Made by a program: the position numbers and the translations under genes. This document shows, piece by piece, positions 60,572 to 64,000 of a stretch of 64,000 nucleotides of DNA (position 1 is its first letter; the number at the start of each line of letters is the position of its first letter). Source of the stretch: an uncultured Nitrospirales bacterium (GTDB lineage: Bacteria > Nitrospirota > Nitrospiria > Nitrospirales > UBA8639). The notes below the pieces were generated by a model. That model made no database searches. It was not told the DNA's origin and saw nothing but the letters and a program-made list of their open reading frames with translations. Location: the NCBI GenBank assembly GCA_951812745.1, contig OX638327.1, forward strand, positions 2,195,501-2,259,500, in the 5' to 3' direction.

Positions 60572-62536
60572 ATGAAGCAATCCCCTCCGGGTTGGTCCGA
60601 ACAATCTTTCTTAATCGGCACCGGGGTCTTGTGGTGCACGCTCTGTCTCTCGCCTTCAGCGAGGCCAGCTGAGCCCTCAGTTGAAACACTCGACCCCGTC
60701 GTGGTGACGGCCACGACCCTTCCAACGAGCCAATCGCAGACCCCCATCCAAACCAGGGTATTCACGCGAACAGGTTTCGACCTTCAGCAGCCCAACAGGA
60801 TCGGGACTCTCTTGCAACAAACCCCCGGGATTTTCGTGGATGAAATGGGAGGCCGGAGCGGCCTCAGTTCACTCTACATTCGCGGGGGCGATCCGAATTT
60901 CACGATGGTGCTGTTGGACGGCGTGCCGTTGAACGACCCGACGAACCAGCGCGGCGGATCGGTTGATTTGTCGACCCTGACTCCCGAGCGTATCGAACGG
61001 ATCGAAATCGTCAAGGGACCGGCCTCCGTGTTCTATGGGTCCGACGCGATGGCGGGCGTGGTGAACGTCATTACGCAAAAAGGGACCGAGACGGATCGGC
61101 TGGTCGCCCGTGCGGAAGGGGGACGATGGGGCTATACCCGCGGAGTCTTGCAAACGTCGGGGTCCGCGCACCGGTTGCGGTATGCCGGGTCAGCCGCCTT
61201 CACGCGAAACGACGGTCAAGCCACGGGAAACCGGTTTGCATCCGGAACGATCGGCGGCCACGTGAACTGGTCGCTCCGGGATTCGCTCAAGTTCGAACTG
61301 ACGGGACAATACACGAATACCGACACCCGTTCCTTTCCCGAAGGCAGCGGCGGCACGCGCTTGGCCATTCTCCGTACGACGGAGCAGCGGCGCACGCACG
61401 AGGTCGCTTCCGGATTCAACCTGACGTTCCCGCTCGCTCCAAACTGGGAGAATCAACTGACCGCCAACGTGCTCCACCGGCAACAGGACGTTGACAACCC
61501 CGGAGTGCTGTCCGCACCCGGGAGGTTTCGAATCCCTCCGACCGTCTTCGAGACGGACTTTACCCGGATGCGACTCCATTGGACGCTTCGGGCTTCCCTG
61601 AAAGAATTTTTCAAAATGGCGGGCGGGTTTCAACTGGTTCACGAGCATGGAACGCGAACCGGAACTCAAGACCTGACCGTATTGGGGTTTCCATCAAGAG
61701 TCGCCACGGATTTCGAGCAATCACGCACGACGCCTGCAGGGGTCCTGGAAACGATCATTGCCCCGAACGAGAAGGTCCGGTTCAGTGCGGGTCTTCGCGT
61801 GGACAGTCCTGAGAATTTTCCGCTCCGGGTGACTCCTCGTCTCGCCATGAGCATTCAACCGTTTCCACAAACGACCATCCGGGGGCAGTACGGAGAAGGG
61901 TTCAAATTGCCGAGCCTGAACGCTCTGGGCGATCCCATTATCGGAAATCCTCACCTGTCTCCGGAATCCAGCACAGCGTGGGAAGCGGGCATCATTCAAT
62001 CGAGTCCCGTCTGGGACAGTGAAATCCAGTTGACCTGGTTCCACAACACCTTTTCCAACCAAATCGATCTGGACCCCGTTCTTGCCGAACAAAGGATTTT
62101 CCGCTTGGTCAACCTAAACAAGGTCAGAACGCAGGGGATCGAATTGCACGTGGCTGCCACTCCATTGCCGACCGTGTCTGTCCAAGGGTGGTTGACCTTT
62201 CTCGACGCCCGCATCTCAGGGACGAGCGCTCCGCTCCGGAATCGGCCCAAGGCATCGGGTGGCTTGGCAGTCCGGATACGGGCCACACCCGCGTTGACCC
62301 TACGCAGCCAACTCCAAGCCGTCGGCCAACGCTTCGACCTGCAAATTCCCACGATGCAAACCAGGGTGCCGGGATATTATCGAATCGACCTCGCCGCCAC
62401 CTATTCCTTGAACCGCGCATGGAAAATCTTCGGGGCCGTGGACAACCTGACCAACGTGTCGTACGAGGACTTTCTCGGATTCAGCGCACCGGAGACGTGG
62501 GTGCGCTTCGGCGTGGAAGGCAATTGGGAGATGTAA
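60572..62536 (+). CDS. TonB-dependent outer-membrane receptor (BtuB-like)
   Basis: A 654-residue protein with an N-terminal signal region (hydrophobic segment about residues 12-30), a TonB-box-like DPVVVTATTLPT, and a plug domain with RIGTLLQQTPGIFV, SLYIRGGDPNFTMVLLDGVPLND and IERIEIVKGPASVFYGSDAMAGVVNVIT. A 22-strand barrel follows, with LNALGDPIIGNPHLSPESS and the final strands ending in EGNWEM. The general layout is that of vitamin B12 or siderophore receptors of the BtuB/CirA type; the ligand is unknown. A GAGG site precedes the ATG. No nearby genes for an ABC importer are seen. Confidence 0.92.
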   Translation: MKQSPPGWSEQSFLIGTGVLWCTLCLSPSARPAEPSVETLDPVVVTATTLPTSQSQTPIQTRVFTRTGFDLQQPNRIGTLLQQTPGIFVDEMGGRSGLSSLYIRGGDPNFTMVLLDGVPLNDPTNQRGGSVDLSTLTPERIERIEIVKGPASVFYGSDAMAGVVNVITQKGTETDRLVARAEGGRWGYTRGVLQTSGSAHRLRYAGSAAFTRNDGQATGNRFASGTIGGHVNWSLRDSLKFELTGQYTNTDTRSFPEGSGGTRLAILRTTEQRRTHEVASGFNLTFPLAPNWENQLTANVLHRQQDVDNPGVLSAPGRFRIPPTVFETDFTRMRLHWTLRASLKEFFKMAGGFQLVHEHGTRTGTQDLTVLGFPSRVATDFEQSRTTPAGVLETIIAPNEKVRFSAGLRVDSPENFPLRVTPRLAMSIQPFPQTTIRGQYGEGFKLPSLNALGDPIIGNPHLSPESSTAWEAGIIQSSPVWDSEIQLTWFHNTFSNQIDLDPVLAEQRIFRLVNLNKVRTQGIELHVAATPLPTVSVQGWLTFLDARISGTSAPLRNRPKASGGLAVRIRATPALTLRSQLQAVGQRFDLQIPTMQTRVPGYYRIDLAATYSLNRAWKIFGAVDNLTNVSYEDFLGFSAPETWVRFGVEGNWEM

Positions 62537-62563
62537 CGGCCGTCAGGTGAGCGATACACGCTT

Positions 62564-62941
62564 TCAGGATTGCGGAGGCCAATCTATTTCGACCTGTCGC
62601 CCACAATAAAAGCAGGCAATTCTATACCTGGCCTTGCGGCGAGGACTGGGGAGAGAGGTAAACACCACGGGCGCGCGATCATAGGGGCACACCGGCTGGA
62701 GGTGCAAGAGATGGTCATCGATAATCGCTTGTAATTCACCCCCATCCCACTGCGAGGCCGTTTCCTCTTGTCCACGGACGCGCTCCTCCCACCCGCATGT
62801 ATCACATCGGAGACGGTACGACTTCACGCGCGCGTGAGGGTGAGAGACCTCGGTACAATCCACGTGTCCGGGGCAAGCCCCCTGAAGACAGGTGATGGGT
62901 TCATGCCGAAGGGCCTTGATAAACGCGTCGGGCGCCGTCAT
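62564..62941 (-). CDS. small cysteine-rich protein, possible zinc-binding domains
   Basis: A 125-residue soluble protein of unknown function. It has paired cysteines in CLQGACPGHVDC near residue 18, RCDTCGWEE near 45, a CPYDRAP site near 85 and a CFYCGRQVEID near 109, suggestive of zinc ribbons. It converges with the TonB-receptor gene, ending 28 bp from it. It might be an adaptor or nucleic-acid-binding protein; no family is recognised. Confidence 0.65.
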   Translation of the reverse strand: MTAPDAFIKALRHEPITCLQGACPGHVDCTEVSHPHARVKSYRLRCDTCGWEERVRGQEETASQWDGGELQAIIDDHLLHLQPVCPYDRAPVVFTSLPSPRRKARYRIACFYCGRQVEIDWPPQS

Positions 62942-62975
62942 CGTGTTTCTCAGATTGTCGGGTTACGCCGGGAAT

Positions 62976-63001
62976 GTCGGATTACGCTCTGCTAATCCGA
63001 C
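62976..63001. repeat. GTCGGATTA-type palindrome
   Basis: Arms GTCGGATTA / TAATCCGAC, preceded by a half copy (GTCGGGTTACGCC at about 62957-62969). It belongs to the same dispersed family as the copies near 60432, 60506 and 26118. Confidence 0.6.
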
Positions 63002-63020
63002 CTGCCCCGACCTGCCTGGC

Positions 63021-63290
63021 CTAGATTTTATGAAAACTGATATGATCCTTGTATTCCTGAATGGCCGCGCGTAACGAGGATTTGCCGAGAGGGATGTTGG
63101 CCTCGAGCGTGTCTTCAATCGCAGCGTCGTCGATGACCACTTCGTATTTCTCCTGCACGTTGGTCAGGATCACCCCTTTCTCGACCTGCCGGGGCAGAAA
63201 AATTTCCGTCCACACTTCTTTTTCCACGAGACAGACCTCGCAAAAACGTTCATACAACATTTCCAACCGTTCAGGATCGGTTTCTTTCAT
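63021..63290 (-). CDS. small soluble protein of unknown function
   Basis: An 89-residue acidic protein beginning MKETDPERLEMLYERFCEVCLVEKEVW, predicted mostly helical with a central beta part (VILTNVQEKYEVVIDDA) and two cysteines as CEVC. No membrane segment, signal peptide or known domain is visible. It is divergent from gltX, with 283 bp between them that hold no gene. The clean codon use and compact length favour a real gene. Confidence 0.6.
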   Translation of the reverse strand: MKETDPERLEMLYERFCEVCLVEKEVWTEIFLPRQVEKGVILTNVQEKYEVVIDDAAIEDTLEANIPLGKSSLRAAIQEYKDHISFHKI

Positions 63291-63567
63291 GCCTCAGGAC
63301 TCCTCTAAGGGTTCGCGCCTTCGTGAACAATGCCTGGCCCGCTTTCCTCTGCTTGTTGGACTGTTCTGGATGATTCTGTCACACTGACAAAAGGGCCTGA
63401 TCGTTGGAGTACTTTAACCGGGTCCGATTGTCCTTGTCCACCACCCACGCGATAAACGCGTCCGCTCCGTTTCAACGGCCCGTGGTCAAAAGAAGGGCTA
63501 GCCAAGACGGGGGGTTCTTTGCTAGAGATACGCAGCGTTCTGGATGCCATTTCCAACACAAGGGTGA

Positions 63568-64000
<433 letters not shown>

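Overview
The window looks like chromosomal DNA of a Gram-negative, respiring bacterium. It carries a TonB-dependent receptor, an autotransporter-type beta-barrel, a 13-gene complex I operon with fused nuoCD, a split proton-translocating transhydrogenase, betaine synthesis genes and an NHLP/NHLM peptide system. My best guess is a Nitrospira-like member of the Nitrospirota, possibly from a saline habitat. That rests on overall gene flavour, not on a phylogenetic marker, and should be held at about 0.5-0.6. No rRNA, tRNA or CRISPR array was recognised.

Layout. (1) 1-13.7 kb: a ribosomally synthesised peptide (RiPP) cluster. Plus-strand genes encode two paralogous proteins of unknown function flanking an MpaB/Lcp-type (DUF2236) oxygenase. 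They converge on minus-strand genes for a SAM methyltransferase, an RND/MMPL permease, an 81-residue NHLP precursor ending in Arg-Cys-Cys-Cys, and the complete NHLM export set (ABC protein, C39-peptidase ABC protein, HlyD-like adaptor). (2) 13.9-18 kb: housekeeping genes nth, rpsU and pntA1-A2-B. (3) 18-22.5 kb: a hydrolase-like protein without a nucleophile serine, an alkaline-phosphatase-fold protein that seems to lack metal ligands, a small exported protein and a HEAT-repeat protein. (4) 22.5-26 kb: a divergent osmoprotection pair, a fused glycine/sarcosine/dimethylglycine methyltransferase and a BCCT transporter. (5) 26.4-43 kb: a MidA/NDUFAF7-type methyltransferase followed by nuoA-B-CD-E-F-G-H-I-J-K-L-M-N. 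Two small ORFs and several palindromic repeats are inserted in this operon. (6) 43-57.5 kb: one 13.6-kb, very GC-rich gene for a secreted protein with 36 fibronectin-III-like repeats and a C-terminal barrel, preceded by a near-consensus promoter. (7) 57.5-59 kb: transposon debris (a repeat copy, a MITE-like element and a decayed IS481-like element). (8) 59-64 kb: a POT-family peptide transporter, a TonB-dependent receptor, two small unknown genes and the 5' part of gltX.

How it fits together. The RiPP cluster is the strongest candidate for an undescribed system: a known leader and export machinery joined to an uncommon set of possible tailoring genes and a precursor whose predicted core is only four residues, three of them cysteine. 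The complex I operon is notable for the assembly-factor-type methyltransferase at its head and for repeat insertions that alter reading-frame ends. The giant gene differs sharply in composition from its neighbours and lies between two direct copies of a transposon-end-like repeat, which suggests acquisition by transfer.
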